A DNA stretch of 64,000 nucleotides, taken from NCBI GenBank assembly GCA_022266195.1, contig WHVY01000001.1, forward strand, positions 248,001 to 312,000, written 5' to 3'. The position numbers were made by a program, and so were the translations under genes. Positions 34,598 to 45,800 of the stretch are shown in pieces (positions within the stretch are counted from its first letter, which is position 1; each line of letters opens with the position of its first letter). The notes under the pieces were generated by a model. It did not search any database and was not told the DNA's origin. It worked only from the letters and a program-made list of their open reading frames with translations. This stretch comes from Tetranychus cinnabarinus (Eukaryota; Arthropoda; Arachnida; Trombidiformes; Tetranychidae).

Positions 34598-35415
34598 TTG
34601 TACTGTATGTTGAATTCAGACACTAATTTACGAACAGTTTCAGCAAGAGATGGACATTCAGTACTGTATGTGAAGTGACCTAATGCTTTCTCATCACGAC
34701 AGGTTGCACATTTGGGAAGTGTTAGATTGTTGAGAAAGGGACATGGACCTATTATTTGGTGAGGTAGAGCACAAATTGGACACTTGTTTGGTTGAGGACA
34801 ATAGGCAGTCAGATGGTTCAGGGCTTGACATCTGTTGCAGTTTCTCAATCCAATGTCATCATAAACTTTGTAGTTTTTGTTAAGAAAGAATAATCTGCCT
34901 TCATTATTCAGAATCTTTGATCGATTCTGTCTGCTGATGGCAATGGTTATTCTGACACAGTTACCATATGAACAATCAATATTTGTTACTTTTGTTATTT
35001 GGTCAGGAATCCAATTGTTGGCTAGAACAATGTTGTTTGTTAGGAATTCAGGGGTTTCAATGGCCGCACGTTGATTGGCAAAGAAGTAAACTTTTGATTG
35101 AAGGAGTTTCTTTGGTTCAACTTTCCAATTTAGTAGTTCACTTGTGATGTGATTGGCGATTTCACTTTTGTATACACATTTGAATAGACCAACAATTATT
35201 AGGTCTGTTTTGTAGATTACATATGCAATTTTGGTTTGCACATCTTGTATAGTTGCAACTGAAGTGTCGAAAACTCTCTTGATAGTTGCAGGGCAGTTGA
35301 GATCAGGAGTGGATGGAGGAGTAACAACTAGTTCGATCTTTTTCCTGAGACCCAGAGTACAAATCCATCCATTTCTTTTTGCTTGGTTTTCTCTGATTAG
35401 CCTGTTTTCAGCCAT
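34561..35415 (-). CDS. LINE ORF1b: zinc-knuckle gag-like protein
   Basis: An intact 284-residue ORF beginning MAENRLIRENQAKRNGW. The C-terminal half carries CCHC knuckles: CNRCQALNHLTAYC, CPICALPHQIIGPC and CATCRDEKALGHFTYSTEC, followed by a short tail ending PPTPRMY. Such proteins bind the element RNA in the particle. It lies just upstream of ORF2 and overlaps it by 37 nt. The C-terminus resembles that of ORF1a, so the two may be a duplicated pair or come from two related elements. Confidence 0.82.
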   Translation of the reverse strand: MAENRLIRENQAKRNGWICTLGLRKKIELVVTPPSTPDLNCPATIKRVFDTSVATIQDVQTKIAYVIYKTDLIIVGLFKCVYKSEIANHITSELLNWKVEPKKLLQSKVYFFANQRAAIETPEFLTNNIVLANNWIPDQITKVTNIDCSYGNCVRITIAISRQNRSKILNNEGRLFFLNKNYKVYDDIGLRNCNRCQALNHLTAYCPQPNKCPICALPHQIIGPCPFLNNLTLPKCATCRDEKALGHFTYSTECPSLAETVRKLVSEFNIQYKWVMIPPTPRMY

Positions 35416-35881
35416 GGTTGGAGATGAGACTTTACAGTCCGTGTTGTTTGATTGTTTTATTGTGTGTTAAAGGGTGTTAAAGTAGTTTGAATTTGAGCAG
35501 AACGTTGTCTGACAGAGTTGTGGATTAGTTCGAGGAAAGTGGCAGGTATTTATTGATCTTGTTTTTCAACGACATTTTATTGAAGTAATTTTGAGTTTCG
35601 GTTTACAATGTTGTTTGTTTTAAAGTTAGTTGTTTGATCGGATTAATTTAATCCTTCGAGTTAAGTTATTAGTTTTTCTTTCAAAGTAATTGAGATGTTT
35701 TATTGTTTTGTTTTATTGACTGCAGGTGGATCGGCAATTGACAGACTAATCGGGTTAAGTTGGACAAAGTTAAGCTTTATTGGTTCCTAAATTGGTAGTT
35801 TTTAAAGTATCTGTTTTATTAATTTTATTGTTGTTGGCGTGAGAAAGGATTTATTTTAGGTTCCTTTTCACGGCTTTTATC
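35416..35881 (-). other. Spacer between the two gag-like ORFs
   Basis: 466 bp without an ORF. If ORF1a and ORF1b belong to one element this is a long internal spacer; otherwise it may hold the 5' UTR/promoter of a second element beginning near here. The sequence alone cannot decide. Confidence 0.5.
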
Positions 35882-37111
35882 CTAATACATTATCTTCTCA
35901 TAGGGATAATTAACTTTTTCAATTTCTAGCTTGAGTCGTTCAATGAATATTGGGCACACTACTTGGTAGGCATTGTGTCCCTTTCGCCGACAGTTCGGAC
36001 AGATCCATTCATTTTGTTTTAGTAGATTCAGACACGGACCAGAATGTTTGCTCAGACAATGGCCGCAGCGAGTCATGAATGAGCATTTCTGTTCAATGTG
36101 ACCAAATCTAGCACACTTTTTGCATAATTTAATATTAAAATAGTCAGTCGCATTTTTATCAATGTAACCTAGGCTTACAGTCCCCATTCTCTTTTCAATA
36201 ATTTCTCTGACTGCTGATGAGACTTGAATTATTATATCATGAGCATCACCTATTTTACTATAAGCTATTATTTTGTTATTGATTTTATCGACTGGCCATT
36301 TGTTTTTTCTTTCTAAGAATCTAATGAATTGGTCATCTTTACTGTTGAAGTATTTTACGTTTTTTAGCTTAATTTGGGGTGGCCTAATTAATTGAACCTC
36401 ACATTGCCAGTCCGGTCTTTCTTTTTTAATTAGTTCCAGTAGTTTGTTTCTAAGCTGAAGGCTATCACATTTGACTTTACAGCATTCAAAACTTGGGACG
36501 ATTTTGCTAGCTCTAACAGTAGGTTCATCATTTGTCATGATTAATTTTTCTACTTCCTCTTGTATTTGTCCAGCTACTGTCCAGTTACCTTTGTTTTTCA
36601 AACCCTTTATTTTAACAATGAAGGTGAAGAAGGTTATTACTGGACCAATATCAAACCAGGTTCTGGGTTGAGAGCTATCTCTTGTCATAAACTGGTTGAT
36701 ACTGTTTCTTACTTGATTGTTGGTCAGATTTCTAGTGTCTATTGAAGACGGTTCTGAGATCTGAACAAGATCAGTTTCTGTTAACTTGGTACTTAGTTTA
36801 CTAAAAGATGTTAGTATTTGAATGGTTCTGTCATCATTTGCTTCGATCCACCTTTCATCATTTAGCATAGCATTTATTATGGTTAAAAATTTCGTGTTTT
36901 TAAGAATTGGTGTGATGAGATTTGAGTTTGAATCATTGGCTTCGCCATGTCCAACCAGGATTTCAGTTATTGTTTTCAGGTCATTTTGTGTTAACGTCTC
37001 TTTCTTGTTCTGTAATAGATAGACAAGGGTAAGAGAGTTAGTTTTTTGTGTTTTAATAGTTTGTGTCTTAAGGTTTGTGTGTTTTATGTTTTTTGTGTTT
37101 TTATTATTAGG
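35882..37111 (-). CDS. LINE ORF1a: second zinc-knuckle gag-like protein
   Basis: The first ATG is at 36868, giving 328 residues with CCHC knuckles at the C-terminus (CKKCARFGHIEQKC, CGHCLSKHSGPC, CPNCRRKGHNAYQVVC), a basic region and the tail KVNYPYEKIMY. The frame stays open ~80 codons further upstream to a stop at 37112-37114 without an ATG; this stretch (SLTLVYLLQNKKETLTQNDL, then a Thr/Lys/Asn-rich start) reads like protein, so the true N-terminus may have lost its start or use a non-AUG codon. It resembles ORF1b in its tail but is a separate ORF. Confidence 0.75.
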   Translation of the reverse strand, partial: PNNKNTKNIKHTNLKTQTIKTQKTNSLTLVYLLQNKKETLTQNDLKTITEILVGHGEANDSNSNLITPILKNTKFLTIINAMLNDERWIEANDDRTIQILTSFSKLSTKLTETDLVQISEPSSIDTRNLTNNQVRNSINQFMTRDSSQPRTWFDIGPVITFFTFIVKIKGLKNKGNWTVAGQIQEEVEKLIMTNDEPTVRASKIVPSFECCKVKCDSLQLRNKLLELIKKERPDWQCEVQLIRPPQIKLKNVKYFNSKDDQFIRFLERKNKWPVDKINNKIIAYSKIGDAHDIIIQVSSAVREIIEKRMGTVSLGYIDKNATDYFNIKLCKKCARFGHIEQKCSFMTRCGHCLSKHSGPCLNLLKQNEWICPNCRRKGHNAYQVVCPIFIERLKLEIEKVNYPYEKIMY

Positions 37112-37644
37112 TTATCAGTTATGATAAGACTACTCACCAAGATGGACGTGAGTTTTGACTTCTGTGTGTCATCCATTCTCAGAGTGCACAGGATTTCTTC
37201 CAATTCCAGCTTTATACACGTTTCGTTATTGATGAACTTTTCAGTAATTCGTATTATTACTTAGATGGTCAATGTTTGAACTGATGGTTATAGTTGTGTT
37301 GGATGATATCATGAAGTTAGTTAAGTTTTCTTATTTTGTAAGCACTTAGGTTTGCGTCACTGCTTAAAACAAAAAGATAGTTAGAGAAAAAACAGTTATT
37401 TTGATGAGTAGGGTGAGGAGGAAAAAACTTTGTTCTTGTTCGAACAAACAACAATCTCAATCTCATTCTTTCCCTTTCTTTATTTCAACCTCTCTCAACA
37501 TTCTCTGTCTTCATCACGTGCTTCTACTTGTTACCTCACTGCCATCTGGTGATTCCATGAACACATCTTTGAACAGTTGAATTTGAATCGCAATTTCATT
37601 TGAATTATTTCTCTAATTAAAACCATAGATTGCCATTTAATGAT
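37112..37644. other. Sequence upstream of the LINE
   Basis: About 530 bp, AT-rich with no gene evident. It may include the 5' part of the LINE, whose boundary I could not find. Confidence 0.4.
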
Positions 37645-38050
37645 CTATGATTCATGCAACGTCCATTGTTTCAAAAGATTGAACTGGCAAATAATTATGC
37701 TAAAAGCAATGATAACAATTCGGAAATGAAATGAATTTTTGAGTTCCTCATTTAAATCAACAATATTATCAGTGTTTGCAATCAATTCATTATTTAACAA
37801 GCAACAGAATTGACTTTTCAATGAGTTCATTATACCAACTGTCTTCTTGTAGCTGTGGTTTTTGGTGAAAAAAATAATTTATCTTGATGGATTCATCAGG
37901 TAATGATTGACCTTTGCAGGCATTTGAAATAACTGAATGCGTCGCCATCAGTGTAGATACCCAATGATATCCTATCTTGAAAGCTGTCTCACCAGAATAG
38001 TTAGCTTCAAAGTTCCCTTCTTGCTTATCTTTAATCATCTTGGTATTCAT
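37645..38050 (-). CDS. Small hypothetical protein ORF pair, possible frameshift
   Basis: An ATG-initiated 86-residue ORF (37790-38050, MNTKMIKDKQ...) of ordinary amino-acid mix, followed by a 61-residue ORF (37645-37830) in another frame overlapping it by 41 nt. The second has a hydrophobic segment (FRIVIIAFSIIICQFNLL) suitable as a membrane anchor. A frameshift or an assembly/gene lesion could join them into a ~120-residue tail-anchored protein, but I find no splice sites that do so. Family not recognised. It may also be non-coding. Confidence 0.3.
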
Positions 38051-38672
38051 TCTTACTCATTACCGATGATATCATTTATTGCATGAACAACAAGTAAGAC
38101 GAGACTAACAAGACAGTTACTCTTTACCTAACCAGCCTCCAACGTTCATCCTTGAAGAACGTATTTTCTAGCAATTCCAAGCTTACCTTTTCTATCGTTG
38201 AATAATAGATTTTTACCGCAATAAATGAAATAACGATTAAGCTTTTTTCTTTCAACTAAATTCATTGCATTTTAACTAAATTAATTTGTGTTCAAAATTA
38301 AAATCCGCTGCCATTAGTTACCGAACTTTAAATACGGTCCTTTTAATTTTCATTAGTAAAAATCTCGTTAGATGGCGATTTTTCTTTCATCTTGTTTCTT
38401 TTAAAAATTTTGTTACTTGACTTGATTTGATTTTAACAAATTTGAGTTAATTATCTCAATAATCTGTTTCAAACTTAAATTATTGTGTTATTAATCTGCT
38501 AATTTAATAATAAAAGTTCAAAGGTAAGCCTGTTATTTCTATCACTGCTTCTTATTGCACTTCAAAAATGCGAAACGTGTAATCATTATTGGACGTGTTA
38601 TTAAGATATGGTATTGCTTTTTTATCACTTATTCATGCATTTTTCATTTCATTTCAGCTTATTGCAGTTAAC
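38051..38672. other. Intergenic region before OST4
   Basis: Holds the 5' flank of the hypothetical ORF (minus) and OST4 (plus). An intron-acceptor-like TTTCAG precedes the OST4 ATG by ~16 nt, so a 5' UTR intron is possible. No other feature is seen. Confidence 0.45.
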
Positions 38673-38789
38673 ATGATTACGGACATTCAGTTATCTTTCT
38701 TTGCCAACATCTTGGGGATTTGCTTATTCCTCTTGGTTATAATGTATCATTATGTTAGCGTGATGGCGACCAATGAAAAGCAACAATGA
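38673..38789 (+). CDS. OST4: Oligosaccharyltransferase subunit OST4
   Basis: A 38-residue microprotein starting MITDIQLSFFANILGIC, one membrane helix (LFLLVIMYHYVSV) and a short polar tail. OST4 of other animals has the same length and start (MITD.QL..FAN.LG) with YHY in the helix end. It is a subunit of the ER oligosaccharyltransferase that transfers the lipid-linked glycan to Asn-X-Ser/Thr sequons and stabilises the STT3 contact. A longer frame begins upstream at a TTG; the conserved length favours this ATG. Acceptor-like TTTCAG lies just upstream. Confidence 0.92.
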   Translation: MITDIQLSFFANILGICLFLLVIMYHYVSVMATNEKQQ

Positions 38790-39398
38790 TACAGCTGTTT
38801 ACTTTGGCTTAAATAATGTAATTTATCAATGGATTTGTAATGGATTATTAATTAACAATATTTTTATTTAATCCCGTTGTCTATTTTTGTTTTTTGACCG
38901 TTTGGGATTATTCATCAATCTAGAATTTTCACAAAAACATCTCGTTCTGACTTCAAATATGCATTTGCAGTTCATCAGTAGATTCAACCGATAGTTGCCA
39001 CTTTCGAGACTAAAATACCCGAATGAATAATTGACGTGGTTTATTCGCTGAATAAGATTTTATCAAAACTAATTGATCGTGACTTTCAGTTTAATTTTTG
39101 ATTTACCGAGACTATATTAAGTATGAATTGAATTGGACATACAACGTAAATTCATAATTTGATCAATTTTAGAGTTCATCTATGCAGAATGAAATGAATG
39201 CAGTAAAAATGTAAATTTTGAATAGATAAATTAATGATTGGGTTTTTTGAAGCTTCCAATCGCTTCAAATTTCCGTGTTGACAAATGTCTACTTTTTGAT
39301 ATTATCAAAACTATAAAAAATAGAAATACTCATGTGAAAATTCCTCATACAAAAGATAAGATTGGTAAAGAAGTAGATGATAGGAATATAATCGCATG
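38790..39398. other. Convergent intergenic region
   Basis: About 600 bp between OST4 and the ETAA1-like gene 3' ends; no further feature visible. Confidence 0.5.
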
Positions 39399-40963
39399 TC
39401 AATTAAAAATGGATATATCTATTTTTCGGCATATATCATCAGCTTCATCTTCATCCCATACAAAAGAGTCTTGATCCATTTTAGTTTCGGCCTCCTGAAT
39501 ATGATTTGATTCTTCTTTGGGCTGTAAAGAGACTTGATTTGGTTGAGTTTCCATAGGTAGGTCAAGATCCATGGATTTAAACAGTTCATCATCGTCGTCA
39601 TCAAACTCAAATTCATCGTCTTCCTTATGATCTGAATTAATTATATCACATGGAGGTTTTTCCGTTGATTTGTGTACTGATTGTTTGAGTGCTACTACTG
39701 GTGCCTGAACAAACTTATTTGGAGCTGAGATTTCGCCGGTCCGCCCAGGAATCTGCTTATTATCGAAATTTGTTGGTTTGACTAAAGTTTTACCTAAAGT
39801 ATTTGTTACTTCTCCTAGAGCATTTGGTTTGTTCACTAATGGAGGTCGTTCTGCAGATTTCTTAGGCTCACCTTGCTTATTATCGTTGATATAGCTCAAT
39901 ATCGACCGACGAATCAATTGCGGTGGTATGGTTTTCCTTTCCTTAACACTAGGAATATTTTTGTTTTCTTGGTCAAGCATTGCAGAGTCGTGAGATGTTT
40001 TTATTGCGTTAGTAGTTGATTGACTATTTGATTTTGGTATAACATCTTCTCTTTTGGGAACAGGGACATTTTCACGGGGAAGAAGTAATGCTTTACTAAT
40101 AACACCATTATCTCCTTTCTCAACAAAAGCTTTTTCATCTAGCAAGAGAGCTTCATCAGGTATTTGGGACAACCAATCGCAATCATCAAAATTGTCAAAT
40201 ATATCTATTTCGGCGAATCAAAAGTAAATGAAATTAATGATAGGGCATTAATACGAAGATTACAAATTATAAAATTACCTTCATCAAGTGAGCTAGCAAG
40301 TATTTCCTGGCAACCTGCATGAGATAAATCGTTTTTAGATTCACCGTCACAATGCCGACTATCACTTATATTTGCTACAGGCTGTGAAGAACTTAATCCA
40401 AAAGAAGTATTTTGTTTCACCTCTTGAGACTTAATATCACATTGAGATTTTATGTCGGTGGTTGGATCGACTCGCAAACAACTGATCAAATTATTGAGAA
40501 CGAGCTCAACCTTTTCAACTTGATTTCCATCCGAAGTTTCCATATTTTCACTTTTATTAGATGTCTTTTCCACCTCTTTTTTATCAGCTACTTTCTCAAC
40601 GGGCTTGAGATTTATCACATTTTTACGACAGCGATTCGGATTGTCATCAGCCCATACAATATCTAAACGGGCATCGTTATTATAGAAATCCGAGTCACCG
40701 TCCTCCTCATCCAACATGATTCCTTTATCTGAGTTGATTGATTCCACACGATTTCGTTTAGTAGTCCGCCAATAGCTCGTTATTTCATTGCATATTGGTT
40801 CCTGAAGAACTCGACTTGACCTTTTACGTCTGTGGCTAGAGGTATTCTTTGCAGGAGTATTTGGCTTCACCAATTGAGTTGATGTTATTGTAGGAGCAAA
40901 GTCAATTACGTTTTCTCCATCTAAAAACTGGTCATTCTTTTCAACAGTATGGCTTGAAGCCAT
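39399..40963 (-). CDS. ETAA1-like protein, candidate ATR activator
   Basis: Two exons (40279-40963 and 39399-40204, minus) give 496 mostly disordered residues. Near residue 60 is SYWRTTKRNRVESINSDKGI followed by DIVWADDNPNRCRKN, the order seen in ETAA1 (YW-x-T-x-K-x-x-R ... DI.W). Spanning the exon junction is an acidic stretch DEDIFDNFDDCDWLSQIPDE with an aromatic Trp, similar to the ATR-activation domain. The C-terminus (SFVWDEDEADDICRKIDI) is acidic. ETAA1 is recruited by RPA to stalled forks and activates ATR-ATRIP. Identification is from motif order, not alignment; an unrelated disordered protein remains possible. Confidence 0.5.
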
Positions 40964-42105
40964 CTAAAAGATGAAATATAAAATCAAATAAATAAATAAA
41001 ACAAAAAGGTGTAGACCAAGGGTGTTTAGAAAGAGAAGGCACAATAGATTGGTGTGTAAGATGAAAGTGAAGATGGAGATGACAATGAGAATGAAGAAAC
41101 AAAATAAATCTCAACTAAACCATGAGAAATTAGAGATGGTAAAAACGACTAGTCAGATAAATAAACGTTAAACTAATCACAAACATCCAAACAAAATAGA
41201 TAAAGGAAAAGTATGTTGCCACCAGCGATGGGGTTCCAGAACAACCAAAAAATAACCGATTTATGAGTTAACTGCTGCTATGGAATCCGATTTGAAAGCA
41301 GAATTTACTCATTAAACAATTAATTACTAAACAATGATGAGTTTACAAAATATATTTAAAATAGATTAAAGTAAAAAAGACAAAATCACTTACAGTTTCA
41401 CAGTTGTTTAAACTGATATTCTTGGCGGCAACCTCACCTGTCATTGGCTCTTAACCCAGCCTTTCAACCAATCATAAAGCAACTCTCTTTCCTTTCCCTC
41501 AACCAGATCTCTGGTTTACCGAACGTTACCCATTTTTCCGGTTTTTTCAATTTTATATTTTAATATAACTGTCTTGATTAGTCTAATAATTTAATTTCTG
41601 ACTTTAATTAACCAATGTTTTAGCTGGAATAATCAGTTGCCATTCATAATAACTTGCAATAATGAATCAGTTTGTTATAAATTCAATATTGTTTCACATC
41701 AATTCACTACCGATTTTTATTTTGCTTTTCATTGCAACAATTTCACTTTAATTCTTGAAAAGATATCCTCAAAGGATTATTAATTGGAATTTCATTTTGT
41801 GCGTTTTGACTCATCATTCTTGTTCTTGGCCTCAAGGGAAAATCTTACCAACCGACTTTCAGCCACTAACCCAAAAAGTAATACTCTTTGCACTAACCAC
41901 TTTGGCTAACAAAAACCCAAGTTCCAACCCTCGTTCTTTGTTTGAAAAAGAACGAGTTTTCTCTGACTTGTGGTAAGCCCTTTTTGGGATCTCAAGATTA
42001 AAAATCAAACCAATTGATGAAATATTCGGGTGAAAAGAGTTTTCTGCTGTTTCTTAAAAAAATTCAGAACTTATAGTTTTGGTTTAGAATCGATTATAAA
42101 TTGAA
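40964..42105. other. Intergenic region with possible 5' exon
   Basis: About 1.14 kb upstream of both ETAA1-like (minus) and FGD (plus). A 73-codon open frame at 41755-41976 starts on TTG and ends near a GTAAGC donor (41973); it could be a 5' exon of the FGD gene or a lone fragment, without support. A separate ATG frame just left of it (starting near 41661) gives a hydrophobic leader-like 29 residues, then stops. Confidence 0.3.
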
Positions 42106-42555
42106 GGGACCGGCTTTTTTCCACCACATCCACCACTTTATCCACCACATTTTTCCACCACTTTTTTCCACCACTTTTATTTACCGTCTTTTCACCCTAT
42201 TGTCCACCATATTGTCCACCACCCAATCTAACACATCCACCAAATCAACCAAATCAAACATCATCACTTTTTAGTGAGACTTTTCTCAACAAAATTGTCC
42301 ACCACTTTCATCCACCACTTCAGAGTGGCTTTTTTCCACCACATTTTCAAACAATTTTTTATAAGCATATCCACCACTTAAATCAACTGAATTTTTGACC
42401 ACTATTAATCGCCATAATATCCCAAAAGAGGATGTGTTAGATGGTGTAAAAGTGGTCAAAAATTCGGTTGATTTGGGTGGGAAAAAAGTGGTGGAAAAAA
42501 GCCACTCTAAAGTGGTGAATGAAACAGGTTGATGTGGTGGAAAAAAGCTGGTCCC
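42106..42555. mobile_element. Foldback/MITE element with 9-bp target duplication
   Basis: Terminal inverted repeats of ~25 bp with one mismatch (GGGACCGGCTTTTTTCCACC from 42106; complement of the end, 42531-42555). A perfect 9-bp duplication TAAATTGAA flanks both sides (42097-42105 and 42556-42564). The interior is CCACCA-rich and itself palindromic: a second arm pair near 42380-42403 and 42447-42470 matches at 23 of 24 positions. The element has no ORF. A 9-bp duplication is typical of Mutator-like (or, with other end placement, 8-bp hAT-like) insertion; the class is inferred. Confidence 0.9.
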
Positions 42556-42849
42556 TAAATTGAATTAAAATGTGAAATCATTACAGCGATTAAATCGCTG
42601 CGATTTATCAGAGGTAAAAGCAGCTTTTAAACCAGAAAACACCATGTTTATGCTGCCATCTATAGAGCTGTTTTGCGTTTTGTGTTTTGAAGGTGTGAAT
42701 TGCTAAGCTCAAGTCTATGGCGTTATGGGTTAATAGCTAAAAAGTTTATCAATTGTATGTTTGCATTTTTGCCATAATTTTTTAACTGATTGAAATGTTT
42801 CTTTTTAATGGGAGTATTGCTTGGTGATCCAGGCTAGAAAAGTCAAAAA

Positions 42850-45800
42850 ATGTCTAGTCTCACCTCTGAAGGGACCAGTGAAACCAATTGCTCAAATGGT
42901 GATAAAAGTGATACTTGCTGTCCATCGATGAGTCAAAAAAGTGACAACAAACCTTCCCTCAGACCTAAGCCTCTATTGACATTAAACAACAACAACAATA
43001 TTATTATTGATGGTGACAATCTTACTCATCAAACCGACCTTTTAGATTCACTTTCATCCTCTCCTTCACATCGCCATCAAATCTGTGTTACATCAACATC
43101 ATCAGTTTCAGTATCAAAAACAACTAACACTCAACAACGGTTGCCTTGTCGTCCTGCTCCTGGTCCACCCTCAACTCGAAGCTCAATTTCATCAGTAATC
43201 TCTTCTACTGGATCATTGAATGGTGTTGACGGTGAATTGCGACGCTCTATAACTCCTAGAGCCACAACACCTAAACCTCCTGTACCTGTCAAGCCTGCTC
43301 ATCTTCGGAATTTGCGGTTTGCCTCTCCATCGCCGCCGGCAACATTAAAAAAATTCAACTCAAAAGAAAATGAATCAACGGGTATCAAGCAATCATCTCA
43401 TCTTGACAAGAGTTGCTCACCAAAATGTACAACTCAATTAAAATGTCTGCCGGAAAAGGTACAATTTATCATCACCATAATGATATAAAGTATTTAACAG
43501 CTCAAAGAGAAAAGACAAAAAGTAAACAGGCAAAAGATAATATTTGCTGTGATAGTTGATGAGCATGTATTCATATTTAACCATAAAGGCAAAGATAGCA
43601 GTTGACTGTTTTTGTGTTATCAAACTTCATAAGTTTAGTAAATTACTTCTATTAGATCATCGTCAAAAGTTCAGTTAAAATGAGGAAATTCGAGTATTTG
43701 TACTCGCTTACATTTTGGTATCATCTGGATCTTCGATTTTGGTTTTGTTTACTGCTGATCGAGAGCAATGTCGCTAGTTTAACGAACGTTTTAGGTTAAT
43801 CAATCTATTCTGTATAATTCAACCATTCATTTTAGTTTACAGTACTGAATGGAGTATGTTCAGTTTTGTTTTGAGTGTTAGTGAGAAAGAGTAGGGAAAG
43901 CAAATTACTCACTTGTTATCCAACCTAAATCAAATCAGTTGATTAGTATTACTACTTTACTCTAGTCATTCACTTGTTTCTCACTTTGTTTCTTTAATAA
44001 CATCTTTCATTTACCTCTTTTTTCTCGTCTAACTCATTCAACTTTGTTATTAATTTTCTGATCGAGAAAATAGACCAATCAATCAGTTTCGCTTGAACGT
44101 ATTCTTTCAAAATCTTTTCATTTTCTGTTAACTTGATCGTGTGTGTACATCAAAAAGTTCAGAAGCAACTTCAACTCTAAGCTTATCCTCTAAAATCAAT
44201 ATCTATACATAATTATGGCTCAAATCAAAATTTATCCAGTTCGTATTGTTACTCCTTGCTACTTGTTGATTATAACCTCAATTACCTTTTAAAATCAGCA
44301 TATTAATCTAACTCTTTTCTTATTCACAGGCTTCCCCTCCACAATCAAGGAAAATCAAGGAACAACAAGAAGACTCTCTATCAGATAATATCTCAATATC
44401 ATCCCCTGAGTTACGACGAAAATCGTCTTCCGTGAATGGCACAATTGGTAGTTTCCTTCATCCACATTCAACTATAGATACACCTATTTCATCGGAAGAG
44501 GAATTCTCGGATTCTCGGTCAATCGGATCCACCAATTCAATTATTATTGCAACTAACACTGAGATCGATGGAGGAGAAAAAAACATCAACCCTGAAGAGG
44601 AAATGAAAAAACGCCAGGAACGAAAGTTATTCTTAGTAGCCCAGGAATTAACCAAAACTGAGGAAGATTTTGTCAATAATATGGTTTTACTCTTAGATTT
44701 TCGTGAACACATCCGTAACTCCATTCCCGAGGAAATAATCAATTCAATATTTCGATATGTTCCGGAACTACATGAGTATCACAAACAGTTGGCCGAAGAA
44801 TTTAGAAACCGGATTAATAAATGGGAAAGTAATCCTAAAATTGCTGATGTTCTCATTATCATGGGACCTTTTCTAAAACCTCACGCTCCTTATACAAAAG
44901 AGTTTACTTCCATGGTTACAACTCTTGAAGAGGCAACAAAAAAATATCCAGGTAAGCAATTTGCTTACCAATCATTATTATTGCATAGATTAATTGTTTA
45001 TTTTTCATTGTTTACAATGCAATTATAGCCTTTATGTTTTTCAAATTCACTCTCAAGGGCAATCCTTGTTATACATATTCACACATTAATTTTATGTCGA
45101 TTTACTTACATTTTCATTTGGATAAAAAATAATCTTGATGAGGATTTAATGATGTTCATATTGATATTCAAATGTCAAGATCTTACCCTCAACTTATCAG
45201 TATAAATTTAAACTGAACCAATCAATAAAGCTGGCTCTTTATGCTAGTCTTGATAGTCATTCATTCAATCATGAAATTATTATTTTGAAAATTAATACTT
45301 TATAGCATTAAAAATAAATTACTCGATAAACTTTACCAGATTAATCAAAGTAAAAAAAGATTTGTTGACTCTAACTGATTGAATATTGTACTGTCAACAG
45401 TTTTTATATTAATTTTTACTGTACATCTCTATCTATTCATCATAAGCCCTTGTTATTATGTTATTACGCGATGTGAGTGCCAATTCATAACTTAGTATTA
45501 ATATGTCATCATCATTATTTCCCATCACCATTTGATTGGATTTACACTTTCTATTGTTCAATCTCATTTGCGTGAAAATAATGAAATATGATGATCATCA
45601 TGAAAATCATAAAGGGAAAACTCTCGCTATTATTATTTCAAAATTAACCTTTGTTTCATTTTTTTACCTAATACTTTCTGCTTGGAAACAAATGGCATTT
45701 CCTTACAATTTTTATATTTTCAATCAAATGATTCAAAATATTGTGAACCTCTTTGCGTGTGATGAGAATTTCACTCATTTTTGGCATCAAAAGTGTCATT

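Larger units (their letters stand above)
31355..37111 (-). mobile_element. LINE (non-LTR) retrotransposon
   Basis: A minus-strand element with three ORFs in order: gag-like ORF1a (35882-37111), a 466-bp spacer, gag-like ORF1b (34561-35415), and ORF2 (31355-34597) overlapping ORF1b by 37 nt. It has no LTR. The presence of an APE-like endonuclease, RT with FADD, and zinc-knuckle ORF1 places it among I/R1/Jockey-type LINEs. Neither end is defined: no poly(A), TSD or 5' UTR boundary was found, so the coordinates cover ORFs only. The intact ORFs point to recent activity. Confidence 0.88.
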
